64,000 nucleotides of DNA from Branchiostoma lanceolatum (lineage: Eukaryota; Chordata; Leptocardii; Amphioxiformes; Branchiostomatidae): positions 5,397,501 through 5,461,500 of the forward strand of contig NC_089736.1 of assembly GCF_035083965.1 (NCBI RefSeq), in the 5' to 3' direction. Positions 1 to 11,301 of this stretch are shown piece after piece. The position numbers and the translations under genes are program-made. The first letter of the stretch is position 1; each line of letters starts with the position of its first letter. The notes beneath the pieces were generated by a model. It had not been told where the DNA came from. It did no database searches and saw only the letters and a program-made list of their open reading frames with translations.

Positions 1-462
1 GCCATGTCTCGCATTACCAATAAGAGCATGGAAAGCCAGGCTTGTCAGTAGCTTAGATTCATGGTTAGGTGAATGATCTTTAGGTACAACAATGCTTCAA
101 TTCCTTATCTGTTGTCTCTACATTTCAAAAGTGTCTTGATGAGTAACCTGTGTTGGTCAGTTGTCCAAACCTCCACCGATGTGAACACCATGACAGTTCA
201 TTGCAGACTGACTCTGGTAGTTTACGCTAGCCGAATTGTTTGGTTGATTTTATAATACAGACATGGTCTTTAAGATAACTCACAGGTTTGAAGGCAGGAT
301 ACACAGCTACCTGAAGCCAAAACAAGATGAGAAACATTCAATGTTCTGTGAATGTGCTAGTACAGTGGTTGTTGAACATCAGAATATGTTTTTTCATTCC
401 CTCCTAGGAACTAATATGTAACGAGGGGATGCTTTAATTACTTGCAAGTATGATTTACTAAC

Positions 463-540
463 CTGGGTATGATAATAGACAGCGGTTCCGTAGATGGCGA
501 TGGCTAGCATCAGAATGAAGAGTGCTTTAGTGCTCATCAT
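463..540 (-). CDS. First coding exon of a leftward gene (N-terminal signal anchor), partial
   Basis: Read on the minus strand, an ATG at 540 (a second ATG follows at once) opens 26 codons that end in a good donor, CAG|GTTAGT, at 463/462. The peptide starts MMSTKALF, has about 15 hydrophobic residues (ILMLAIAIYGTAV) and ends YYHTQ. A short positively charged start followed directly by a hydrophobic stretch is typical of the signal anchor of a type II Golgi enzyme (glycosyl- or sulfotransferase), but could also be a signal peptide. The remaining exons are left of the window, so the product cannot be named. The intron is phase 0. Confidence 0.5.
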
Positions 541-3500
541 CGCTCCTTGTGATCTTGTGATTAGGATGAAATCGAAGAAAAAGTTAGACCACTGGAAATG
601 TCACAGTGAAATATGTCTTTCCTGCTATCTTTAAAAAAATTAAAGGTTAGAGAAGTTGCCCTATTTACTTTTAGTAGTACCGAGATATTTCTTAATTCTA
701 TAAGAAGTCAGGCAAAATTGAAGTAGCATTCCTTCTGCTCCTTTGTTTGTACATGGATTTCAATGAATATCAGTGTACAACAACTTCATTGCTAATAAAA
801 TCATGACTACAAGGACACCTAGAAATGCCATTTGCATACTCCTTACACATTAGAACCTATTTTATGTGGAGCAAGTGTCTTCATACGGTACGTCTGTTTA
901 CAAGGTGTGGTGGGGTGGGCATCATCAATAACAACAAATTTAAACACCTACACTACCCATGGTTATTCATCCATTAATACAAGCTAGGGAAATACAGAAC
1001 GATCTGCTCGTTGAAGGGATCCAAGGATGGCAGTACACGGAAACTACTACGGCATTGATCGTTCAAAGCTGATCACAACAGTCTCGATCAATGCAACAAT
1101 TCCATTGACAGGAAATGCTTTGTTGTTCTGTTACACGGCCATTTCACATGATTAACGAAGATCAAGTTGATCAACTTTAACTTAACGATCTTTCGTAGAA
1201 CAAAAAAAAGCCTATTTTTATGTGTTGGAAAGTGTGGATCTTATGTGTGTGTTTTTGGCCCCAGGTTGTTGCGGCATTTTTGGGTCTTGATTCGCGCACC
1301 CCCAACAGCCGTAAGACAATAAATCACATGGTAATTACAGGGTCAACCTACAACAAGTCAAGGCGCTGTTCCGCTGATTTATGTCGTCTGCCATTACATT
1401 CGACCTTCGGGATTTTTGTCAACACCGAGGACACAAAGCTACTCTTACACGAAAACTTCAAGAAATTGACACTCGAAAACAGACTTACTGCTATCTCTAC
1501 AACTCTTACCTACAACTTAAAGCTGTTCCGTCCAAGAAAAGGCAGACTTATGACGAAGATTTCGATAAGGCGTTGGAAACAACACACTACCTTGATCAGA
1601 TTTATCGTAAGATTCCCCTTGTACAATCTTGGTACTTGTCATAAGTATACCAGCCCCTTCTACTTGAAGGTAGTGACAGAAACATACCTTAGATAGTAAC
1701 GATACTATCGGCTCTGTATTAAGACCTTCGGAAGACTGTACGAACAGCGATGGCGACGTCAGCTGATCCAACTGGTCCTTCATGACATCAGTCACTCGCA
1801 GCCCTCGGGTTATTGGCTGATCATGATGGATGGGATTTGATACTGCGGCTTTGCTTTGTTGTCGCACCTGCATAGCAGAACTCGTCCTGAACTTTTGAAC
1901 TTTTGGCTAGCTGGATACGTCCAGTACTAGTACGTACAGTACATGTAGCTAGTACCTAGCTGGATTACAGCGAAATACAGAAAGAAAACACCACCATGTA
2001 ACTTCACACGAAACGTTGGTTTCTGCATTTGACACTTAAAGCAACCATTATCAGGTTAAACAGGCATTTGTCTCTATTGTTTAGGCACAAGAGCCATACT
2101 AACCTGTCAGACATAACTAGAATTGATCGTTGTTTGTATGGGGAATCCGGGTAGTGAGCCCTGCGCATGCGTACTGGATTGAAGGTGATCTCAGCTTTTA
2201 CATGCACGAGGTCCTACCGTATTTGATTACGAGTTCGATACGATTTTATAATTATATTGTCGTGATATATGTAAAAAAGATGAAGGACTTACGATAGGAA
2301 TAGTGGATAGTGCTAGATCCATCCACTAAAACTATAACGTTACTGGTGCAGTTCATTACTGAAAGCAATCATTACCATGTATTTATCAGATCTGATTATT
2401 CATTCCATTTATTCAGTACTGAAAAATATTGTAGCATTAAAAACGGGATAAACGAAGTAGTTGGTATAGTGGTATTGTGATGTTGTTCTTTTTTTTACCA
2501 TAGAAACGTTTATATATCCAAGGAGTTTATAACCTCCTTGGATATCCAAGTAATGTCTAGAGTGAAAAAATAGATTAACACCCCCGCTGCCCCTTTTTTC
2601 CCCGAAAGGAGTTTTCTTATCTTGTATTTCCTTATGCTGAAAAACAATAGCGGGGGTGTTAAAGATTTCTAAATTCTGGTAAAACATGAGACAAAGTTTA
2701 TGCCTATCCCATGTACAAATAGTTAGCACGCCTTTCCAAGACAATACATTTCTTAACATGGATAAATAGCCAATTCTCATGTTCGTCCGTTTTCAAAAAA
2801 AGGTTGCGACCATACTGTAAATTGTACAAAGCAAAACATGCCGAAAATTGCAATAAAAGTTACACCACAAAAGGGATACTAATGACTTGCAATGCCCCTG
2901 GCCTTTTCCTATCGTAAAACGCACCGATTGTGACCACTTAGATTTCAAAATGAAGCATGGAGGGGGGGGGGCAACTCTTTTTTTCTCACGTTCCCATCAA
3001 TTTTGCAGTGCCAGAGGAAGTCATCCATATATCCATCAATTCAACATGACCCTAGGCAATACAAAGTGCCCTAAATCTGACCATTGAATGTGTTAATGTG
3101 TTATGAAGTGATTGTTTTTCATGGCTACACCATGTGTTCTGATGGAAAGTCCATTTACTGGTCCCTTAGTGACGGGATGGAAGGTATGAGCCTGTAATAT
3201 CTCAAAGCATTTGACCAAGCCCTCTGGATATCCCCTACTCTTGTCAAGTGCGTTGGGATCTTTAATGTGTAGAGGTTTGACGCCTGGGTCTGGGCTCTCC
3301 CATACATTCTTCACAATACACAGCACATTTGTTTTATACAAGTCATGACTACTTTCTCATCCATCCATACCACTGAGGAGAGGTGATTTGAGTCGCTTCC
3401 GCCGCCTAGGGTTCGGGCAAGGCGACTTCAAATCGGTTTAATTTCGATCGGCGGGATTTATGACATCATACTTCCGGGTTCGTGGGGTCAATGGCCGTGT

Positions 3501-4249
3501 CAGGTGCCTTGCGGTGATAAAGTCCTGCCAGGTAAAAAGATAAAGAAGTCATCCTCAAATGAGGTGAAGCATGATGCTTTTTCAAGTAACTAGTGGTAGT
3601 GCAATGCGGCTTCGCCACGGCTCGCGTTTTGGGGCAAGCAGACCGGGTCACCCCTACTCTTCTCGATAAGTGTGTTTGGTTCTTCTACGTGAAGAGGTTT
3701 GACGCTTGAGACTTATGCCCGAAGCTCCCTCATACACGGGGCCGCCGGCTTTACGTCACCATCCGAAATGACGAATGCAATCCCTTACAACATGTCCGAG
3801 CTCGAGTCGACCCCTAGGATCGAACGCGGGCCCTAGGATCCAGAGAGGCATACAAATATCCATTCATCGGCGAAAATATAGAAAATTAACCGTGTTTTTT
3901 CAGACAAATCAGGAACTTGTGTCATGGGTAGATTCTGTTTACCTAAAAATACCCCCCTCCCCGTTTTATCTGTAGAAATTGGAAAAATAAGAGGTCACAA
4001 AACTGAGAAAAGGTTGATAGCAGTTAACAATGGAAATTGTGGTACCCATACCACCTTGCGCGGACCCGGAACCTAGTTCGTAGAAGATACGAAACCGAAG
4101 GAGGGAAGAAATCGTGTCCCACCTCGCCGCAGAGGAAATGTGTGACATGCCCTGTGTGGGCGGTTTGGACAAACGTACCCACAGCCCACGGCCTTTTCAA
4201 CCTGACTCAAGCGTTCGATTCTCGGAAGTCTACGTGAGCCGCGGCAGAA
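541..4249. other. Intergenic region between divergently oriented genes, repeat-bearing
   Basis: No coding exon is supported here; the open frames lack splice-consistent extensions or similarity to anything I recognise. It holds a 12-bp-stem hairpin at 2514-2545 (arms ATATCCAAGGAG), a longer inverted pair (AACACCCCCGCT near 2577 against its complement near 2650), a dispersed SINE-like copy at 3547-3845 and, just before 4250, GC-rich sequence that should contain the promoter of the receptor gene. No clear TATA box was found. Confidence 0.5.
3547..3845 (-). repeat. Dispersed SINE-like repeat, copy 1
   Basis: The stretch is a reverse-complement relative of 19955-20232 and 44690-44945. Shared landmarks on its plus strand are CTTCTCGATAAGTGTGTTTG, the GGGGCCGCCGGCTTTACGTC block and CTTACAACATGTC. 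The same blocks recur in order in the other two copies, with moderate divergence. No coding capacity was seen. It is a dispersed short element; the family name is unknown to me. Confidence 0.6.
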
Positions 4250-7200
4250 ATGGCGGGGCAGGTACCGACCACGGGAGGGCGGCTGTCCGTGTGTGTGCTT
4301 GTCCTCACGGCCTTGGGCTTCCTGGTCCCCGTAACGGGCACAGGTACGTACGATTGTCTTGTGGTGGAAACATCCCTCTCACGTATGTCGTACGACAAGA
4401 AATTGGGAAAATCGTTAAAACAGCGAATCGTGGCTGTGTCGTGCAACATTCAACTGTCTTATGACGAATTGTCGTAGATCGAAGGCAGTCGGTTCTGTCA
4501 TGGAAAGCCTCACTAAAAATCCTAGCACAGAAAACTGATCGTAAGACGAACTGTGACTTCATTGTCAAAGACGGAACAAGGAAGGAAGTCAAGCCATGGA
4601 AGGCGGCGTCATGTAAAGTGCACGGTCTGGCTGCCTGAAAACTGAATCACTCGACACGATGAACACTGACTATATATACTACATAGTACAATGTATGATA
4701 GAAGCTTCAAAATCTCTCCTTTATTTATTTATTTATTGGTTCAGCATGTACATGCCAGGGTTGCCCAACTAGCCGGAGGCTATTACTAAGGGCGAACCCA
4801 TGTGTGGTCATAGGACTGTAGGTTTTGGACCATCTCACACCGGGGCATGCTCCTACTCTTTTTCGAAAGGTGTGTTGGGTTCTTTTACGTGCGCGGTGTG
4901 TGGCTCACCCCAAACACGGCACCTCCATTTGACGTCCTATCCGAGGGACGTCCCTAGGCCTAACCCTAAATGAGCTAGGTACTCATTTACACCTGAGTAA
5001 AGTTAGGAAAGTCGTGTTATATACTCTCTCGGGAGAGAGAACCGACAGAAAACGGGGCATATGATAAGAAGGTCACAATCTTCTCTCCGAACCTCTGCTT
5101 GGAGAGTATATAACGGCGATGAATTGCTGGTAGCAATGTTAAATGCATTTCTGGTCAGTCCATTTAGTTTTCCCCTATATTTTCACTTTTGCTCGTAATG
5201 CAGCAAAAATTCATGCTCAATGATAATAATAACTTTTGTTACAGTAGTGGGAAGAATAGCCGAGGACTCGAAGAGAGTTTGTTGTCATGTTGAGACGCAG
5301 TTCAGACTTTTCGTACATAACAGCGAATCTTTTATCTGTCTATACAGGTTGCCCAACTGTCCGTCTGTTCGGATCTACACGTCTAAGTCCGTATCTACGT
5401 AGTGGTACATACAGCATGACCGGTCCGGTAAGACCTGGGACCCGACCTGAATACAGAAACGATGAGTCCAAAACACCGGTGTTTTTCGAAGACGGATTTT
5501 GGCACGTTGAAAATCTAAACCGTAACCGTGTAAGAGACTCCAGCTTCTTTCTCGAAGACATAACCGGAACCTTTGAAATCTGGGACAGCAATCAAGAAGA
5601 ATTTTTAGCGGACCCTGAAGCACACTTTAGTTGTGCAGGTTAGTAAACTCGTGTTTTTGGCGACATTCCAATGAGCGCTGCCGAATGGTGTATTATTTTA
5701 GTATGACAATCCAATATTTCTATAGATATGTGACACAATATTCATTTGATCAAATTTTAAGAAAGAATCTCCAAACGTTTATGATTTCATGGAATGGGTA
5801 CCTATAGCTATGATAAATATTCGACGATATCTTGATTTGTTTGACACAATATTCATAGCGTATTTTAGAAGCAAGTTATTGAGATATTACAGACAGCCTA
5901 ATTTCACGTTAAAAGGAGTCCATATCTTCTGATAGATTTCTTGCGGCGCCAAATGACTCTACTTTGTGTTTTTTTTTTTCACACAGACATAACATACATC
6001 TGCAAGGACGACAGGAAAACCATACGGTGTCCCCGACCAGACTTTCAGAAACTTCTGGTCTTTCATGCTTCGTACGGACAGGACTGGGCGTGCAAGTTGT
6101 CAGGGTGTACAGAGAGGGAAGGAGACTGTACGTCTTGTTTTTGGGTCAGCAGAAATGACGTCATAACAAGAGTCAAGGAGCGCTGCACCCGCGTCTCGGG
6201 AAACTGCACCTTAGAACCGTCGGACGAGATGTTCGGAGGGAACCCGTGTGACCACATAGAGGGAATAGATGTGGAAAGGTACCTGAAAGTGGAGCACAGG
6301 TGCATAAATGGTGATTATTCTCTTTTACGTTTCTTTTGCTATTTTTGGCAAATCATGGAACTTTCCTCGCACGTTGTTTTGGGAAAAGCAAAGAGTCGAG
6401 GTATTAGATATTTTTTCCAAAAATTTTTTTAACGCTTGAGTGTGTTAGAATTGTGTAATTTTGGATGCAATGATATTCAATTATAACATTACTGTTCCTG
6501 ATCCACCACCACCTCCTCCCTCGATCCCAGTTCCGGTGTCGCTAGGCTGCTACCAGGATGAACCAGTAGACAACCCTCTGCTGTCAGGCCCGGCCTTCTC
6601 TCATGAAAACATGACGATTCAAAAGTGCCTATCTCACTGCCGGGACCAAAGTTACCGGTACGCTGGAGTTGCCAACAGGTTTGCTTGTCGTTGCGGGAAC
6701 CAATTGCAGAAAGATTCTGCCTCCCGCCGACTACCGATCACCGACTGTATTGCACCTTGTGGCGGAGACCAGTTCCAGTTCTGTGGAGGTCCGAGCAGCT
6801 CACAGAAAATGGAAGTGTTTGAAGGTAAGAAACTGTTCATTTTCATCGTTTGAAATGGCGAACGATTTTTCACAAAGTTCTTTAAGAATATTTACTTCAA
6901 ACTGCCGCATCTGTCCTTGGTGCTGATTCAACTATTTCATCCAGGAAAGGTCGTTCTTAGAGTATAGGAGAAGTTGTTCATCAAGGGGTCATCATTTTTC
7001 TCTCCTTTTATCCATAACAAGAATGATACTTTCCAAATGTAATCTCAACTGTGGTGTGCCCTTCTTTAGTTTATAAAGCGGACTACATCATCATGTCTGT
7101 GATTATGAAATGTGCTGGTTTGGGAGAATGAAAACTTAAAAGCTGTTTTTTTCTTTGCAGCGTCTATTGGAGCATGTGGTGGTGATCTGAAGACAAACGA

Positions 7201-9097
7201 AGGTGTCATCTACTCTCCGAATTTCCCCGGACCGTACTCACTAGATCAGAACTGCGTGTGGAACGTACAAGTTGGTTCAGATAACGTCATAAGGATCAGT
7301 GTAGAACTCTTAGACATCTCCAGTGAAGACAGCTTGACGATGACAGAGGACAGATCTTCGCAGACTGTTATTACTGTTCTCAACGGTATGTCAATGGCAG
7401 AATACGTCAGTATCAGCAGCAATGTCAGCCTGCAGTTCCGAGCTTGGCGACAGAGGGCGAGGCAAACGGAGGGATTCATTCTGCGTTATGAAGGTGAGTT
7501 GGTTTGATAGACGTAGACTTACTAATATATCTTAATAATAGATTCTCCAGGTTACTGTGACATATGTCTGGTTGACAAATTAGCAGCAATTCAAAAAACA
7601 AACACTTAGATTTACGTCATAATCATTTAGACTTACCAAGGACCTTGGACTTACGTCATATCCACATCTTTTCCAGGTGTTGGTCACTGCGGATCCATTC
7701 CAGTCATCGAAGACGTCACTTCCGTTTCCCCTAACCATGGAGGGAACTTTGCTGTTGGCCAACAGGCGCGAATCACGTGCAAAAATGGACGAAACGTCAC
7801 AGTCCGATGTGAGAAGGACAGAAGCTTCAGCACTACAGCTCTTTACTGCACAGGTAAGCAAAAACAGACAAGAACTGTTTACAAGTTCAGGGCCTTCAAT
7901 GCATCTCGCTGGGCATGCGTACTTATAACCAGGAACCAGCTTCTTTTCATGACAGGCCGCTGATGTCAAAACAACAATATAAGAAATTATAACGCGCTGT
8001 GCTCATCATATCACTGATTGTCTATCTTATTCTTCAGAGGAGACCGTGGGCCATGGTCAGGATGTAGCAGTATGGGCAGTCCCGGTTTCTGTCATGGCGG
8101 CCGTCCTCGTTGTCTCCATAGGGGTCGCTGCTTTCTTCCTCATCAAACGAAGGAGGTATGTTGTTGAGCTTTCATACAATATTTTCTTACACAAAGTAAG
8201 TCGCTTACCAGCAAGCTTTCAATCAGTTCTCTGATCCTACTCAAGTTCAAATGGTCCAAAGCCTTGTGTCACGCGACTCGAACGGAAGTAGGTCAAAGGG
8301 TACCTGGAAGTCCATATCGGCCCCCGTCTCGGTTGAGTGATGGCCACTTTCACTCCTCTTAGGAAGTAATCCAGTGTCCAAAATTGTAACTTTGTTCAAA
8401 CCTCTGTAGGAGGTAGGTGTCCCATGCAATAAGTTTAATCTTCTATTTCAGTATGTCATGTTTGCTCATTTCTAGAAAAAAAAAACAATTAGACCTTTTG
8501 TTGGGGACAGTTTAAGATGTGACTGTTTCGAAGCTTGCGTGAAATATGATCTGTGTGAGCAACTTTTGTACGGTTTACACCTAGCTATATATATGAGTAA
8601 ACTCCGATATTATAGACTAAAGCCATGTCGCCTTACCTTTGAGGACTATAACCGCGCTTGAATCAAGGCTTAATGACAACGGGAAGGCTTTTTGTAGTAG
8701 AATATGATTAGCGGGATAATGTAATATTTCACATTACAGAGCTTTAAAAGATGCAGGAACCTCCAGTCATCACTACGACATGGTCGACCCAGGAACCGCC
8801 GATGACGGGTACGAGATGATCGACACACAGGACTCTCGTCCCCCGGCCAGGTCGACACAGCAGGACTCTCGTCCCCAGGCCAGGAGTCTACAAGCCCCGG
8901 CAACAGTTCCTCCTCCACCCGGAGTATCTGTGACCCAGTCTGACTCTGACTACCAGGCGTTGGACCCGAGGACCATGTGTAACACTGACAGTGAATACAC
9001 CAGTCTCACAACGAACCAAACCAGTGCGGACGACTCAGACTACGAGAACGACCCCGAATACCAGAACACATTTGGAAAGATATATGAAAATGCCTGA
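4250..9097 (+). CDS. Single-pass receptor with unnamed module, SUEL lectin, WSC, CUB and Sushi domains and Tyr-rich tail (copy 1)
   Basis: Eight GT-AG exons join in frame: 4250-4343, 5348-5638, 5987-6310, 6531-6824, 7161-7493, 7677-7853, 8038-8155, 8740-9097 (1989 nt, 662 aa plus stop). The first six introns are phase 1 and the last is phase 2. Residues 1-31 are a signal peptide; 32-128 an unnamed Cys-to-Cys module; 129-236 a SUEL/galactose-binding lectin domain (HASYGQ, GNPC and YLKVEHRC motifs); 237-334 WSC (CACRCG-type region reads FACRCG, then CGGDQFQFCGG); 335-445 CUB (CGGDL, YSPNFPGPYS, FILRYEG); 446-504 a four-Cys CCP; about 514-540 TM, then KRRR. The tail (544-662) has YDMV, YEMI, YQAL, YTSL and three YxN sites. 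It should sit at the plasma membrane and bind a glycan or protein ligand. WSC followed by CUB recalls Kremen, but there is no kringle. The ATG gives a clean signal peptide. The exon chain is my reconstruction. Confidence 0.88.
4968..5015 (-). repeat. Tail fragment of the tRNA-derived SINE family
   Basis: The block with TACTCATTTACACCTGAGTA and GTTAGGAAAGTCGTGT matches the tail of the element at 55450-55562 (TACCCATTTACACCTGGGTG, GAGGAAAGTCGTGT). It lies in intron 1 of the copy-1 receptor gene. Another dispersed repeat with the block GTGTGTTGGGTTCTTTTACG lies just upstream, at about 4740-4960. Confidence 0.5.
5016..5114. repeat. Short foldback (about 100 bp) in intron 1
   Basis: GTTATATACTCTC at 5016 is mirrored by GAGAGTATATAAC at 5102-5114, and the perfect palindrome CTCTCTCGGGAGAGAG lies inside. 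This is a MITE-like hairpin with no coding content. Confidence 0.6.
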
Positions 9098-9140
9098 TTG
9101 AGATTTTGTCTTTGAAAATGGGGCAACAACTTCTGAGGAA

Positions 9141-9146
9141 AATAAA
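9141..9146 (+). terminator. Polyadenylation signal of the copy-1 receptor gene
   Basis: AATAAA lies 44 bases after the stop codon of the last exon, implying a very short 3' UTR. It is the first canonical hexamer after the stop. Confidence 0.6.
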
Positions 9147-10790
9147 GTGAGGATACTTGCCAAATGTAGTCATTCATTTATATGCACATAGATTTTATGT
9201 CATGAAAAGAGCATCATAATTAGTTATATCATCTTAAAGTTATTAGATTTTAGAGAAGTTTGTTTTGAATCAACTGAAGTGCAAAAATGGAGCAGGAAAC
9301 TTTTCGGAGCCATTGTTTTACCTTAACTTCATCATCTACCTTTATCTATGTGTGTTTAAACAATAGTTGTCATCATGTCAACTTCATTTCAGTAGAAGAA
9401 ATAGTCTTTATACCAACAGAATGCATACGTTTCCTATTTCAATAAGTTGCCTTTCACAAAAAAAGACAACTTGTTTAGATCAGAGATAGAGGGAAATGCT
9501 TAGCATATAGCACCGCAGAGTCAGTCCCAAAAGGGTTGACGGAGCAATAAACTTAAGAGGAAATACCCAAGCTTACATGTCACATCTAGGGCGAAGCCAC
9601 AGTAGAAAAGGACAGTACAGTACGTAAGAGATACGTTTCTTTTACATTTCTTGGGAGAATATAACACAAGCCTGTCCATTTAACACATTACATGCTCCAC
9701 TCTCGGGTACATGCCATCCTCGGGTTCCTGACTTTGGCCCTGTTCAAACGTTCGCTCCCCTTTTTCAGGGAGGTAAAAAGACAACATGCTTGGATAAGAT
9801 AGAGAGAAAAATATTAATTTGTGGATAAAACAACTTAGCCTTGGCTTTCTAAGGACAATTTTCCTCTCTGACAGTTATACAAGTACATGATGTAAAATAT
9901 AAAAGGAGGTTAAAAGGAGGAACTAGAACTTCATCAGTTCAGCATTCTGACAACCGGAAAAAAGATAGCGACCGGAAGGTGTCAGAATCCCAACATGGCG
10001 GCGTCCATGGACATTAGCAATTACAAAACAGGTTGTCTTAAGCCACACCTATACAGGACGCACCTGTAACACCCACATAGTACAGGACCGGAAGTAAACT
10101 ATTAGTAATGGAAACGACATATTTATAGACACTGTTTGATGAATTACTTGTACCCTTCTCGGAAACGGGTCACTTCTACATTTTCATGCTTCATGACTTG
10201 TGGGTGTCTTTTTAAATTTCTTTCACACTTTGGTCCTGATCTTAGAGTATAAGCATTGGTTTTTACCAAGACGGTTTTGGTAATATATTTAGTAGCCTCA
10301 GGGTATTCAGACATCCGGAGCTATAGTAAAGCCCAGAGCCTAGGCATTACTACAGCCGAACCTATAAATGTATTCAATATATTCAAGATGTAACAAACAC
10401 AGTCCCGAACAAGATTCATTTTATCTGTTCTTTTTTGTGACAAGTTTCTTTTTCTAGACGACCAAATTATTGAGGACTGATTATTTATCATACGTCCCAA
10501 TTAGTCGAGCCAAGTCTCAGAAATTCAACAATATAAGAAATAATATCAGTCTATGTACCACAGTGATCATTCAGTTTTGGTAAGCGCAAAGAAAGAGTCT
10601 ATATTTGGACCTTACCTGACTTATTTTGGTAGATCTAGAGGGGAAACACGCGTCAGGTTGCTTGAAGGTCAAAGTTCATGTTTACCATGATTTAAGTGCT
10701 GTGGTTTCTATCCAAGAGCCTGGCGTGTTGACAACAGATCGCGTATTTCCGGTCTACACGGAACTCAGACCGCAAGCTTTCAGCTAAGTC
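9147..10790. other. Intergenic region between the two receptor genes
   Basis: About 1.6 kb without a supported gene. A few ATGGCGGC-like starts occur (near 9996), but none has a convincing donor and partner exon. No strong inverted or tandem repeat was noticed. Confidence 0.45.
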
Positions 10791-10874
10791 ATGGCGACCC
10801 CGTACGGTTTAATATCCGCCAGAGGAACTTGGCTGACCCGATCTTACAAAGTGGGAACGTCGGAGGAAGTCGGG
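10791..10874 (+). other. Possible orphan first exon (28 codons, phase 0 donor)
   Basis: ATG at 10791 opens 28 codons (starting MATPYGLIS) ending at a strong GGG|GTGAGT donor. The phase (0) does not fit the phase-1 acceptor of exon 2 of the downstream receptor gene, so it cannot simply be an alternative coding first exon. It may be a noncoding leader exon, part of another transcript, or chance. Confidence 0.2.
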
Positions 10875-10915
10875 GTGAGTCACAGGGGGCGGGGCTTAGT
10901 CAGATCGTCATGACA

Positions 10916-11301
10916 CAGCACTAGTTTGATTGACATATCAATGGGACAACAAGGAAAAGGTTTCAGTCAGTCAGAACCACCGAGAAAAGTACCTGTCGGC
11001 AGGTTTTCTGTATTGTATCATTTGTAACAGTTTAACGTTCGTAACGAGAGAGAGCGAATGGGTGACACCGTACTATAGAGCTTGGGGGCGTTCGTACAGC
11101 ACTAGTTTGATTGACACAACAGTAGGACAACCAGGAAGCGGTTTCTGTCACCAAAAGTACCACGAAAAGGGACTGTCAACAGGTTTTCTGTCAGACTGTG
11201 TCAGTTGTACCACTTTACCGTTCGTAACAAGCGACAGTGAGCCACAACTGACAACAAGTATCGACTAATACCGACTATGGAGCCTGGGGTCGTTCGTACA
11301 G
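10916..11301 (+). repeat. Diverged tandem duplication covering the start codon of the copy-2 gene
   Basis: Two units of about 181 and 200 bases both begin CAGCACTAGTTTGATTGACA (10916 and 11097) and both end GTTCGTACAG (11099 and 11301). Internal blocks such as CAGGTTTTCTGT and GTTCGTAACRAG are shared in order. Unit 2 ends with the ATGGAGCCTGGGGT that starts the receptor; the matching site in unit 1 reads ATAGAGCTTGGGGG. Confidence 0.8.

Noticed and set aside
1220..1873. Overlapping open frames on both strands (158 and 118 residues)
   Set aside because: No domain, no start context or splice partner that fits, and compositions typical of noncoding DNA. Not supported as genes.
9996..10033. ATGGCGGCGTCCATGG followed by a GTTGTC donor as a first exon
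   Set aside because: Weak donor, no partner exon, and not in register with the downstream receptor gene.
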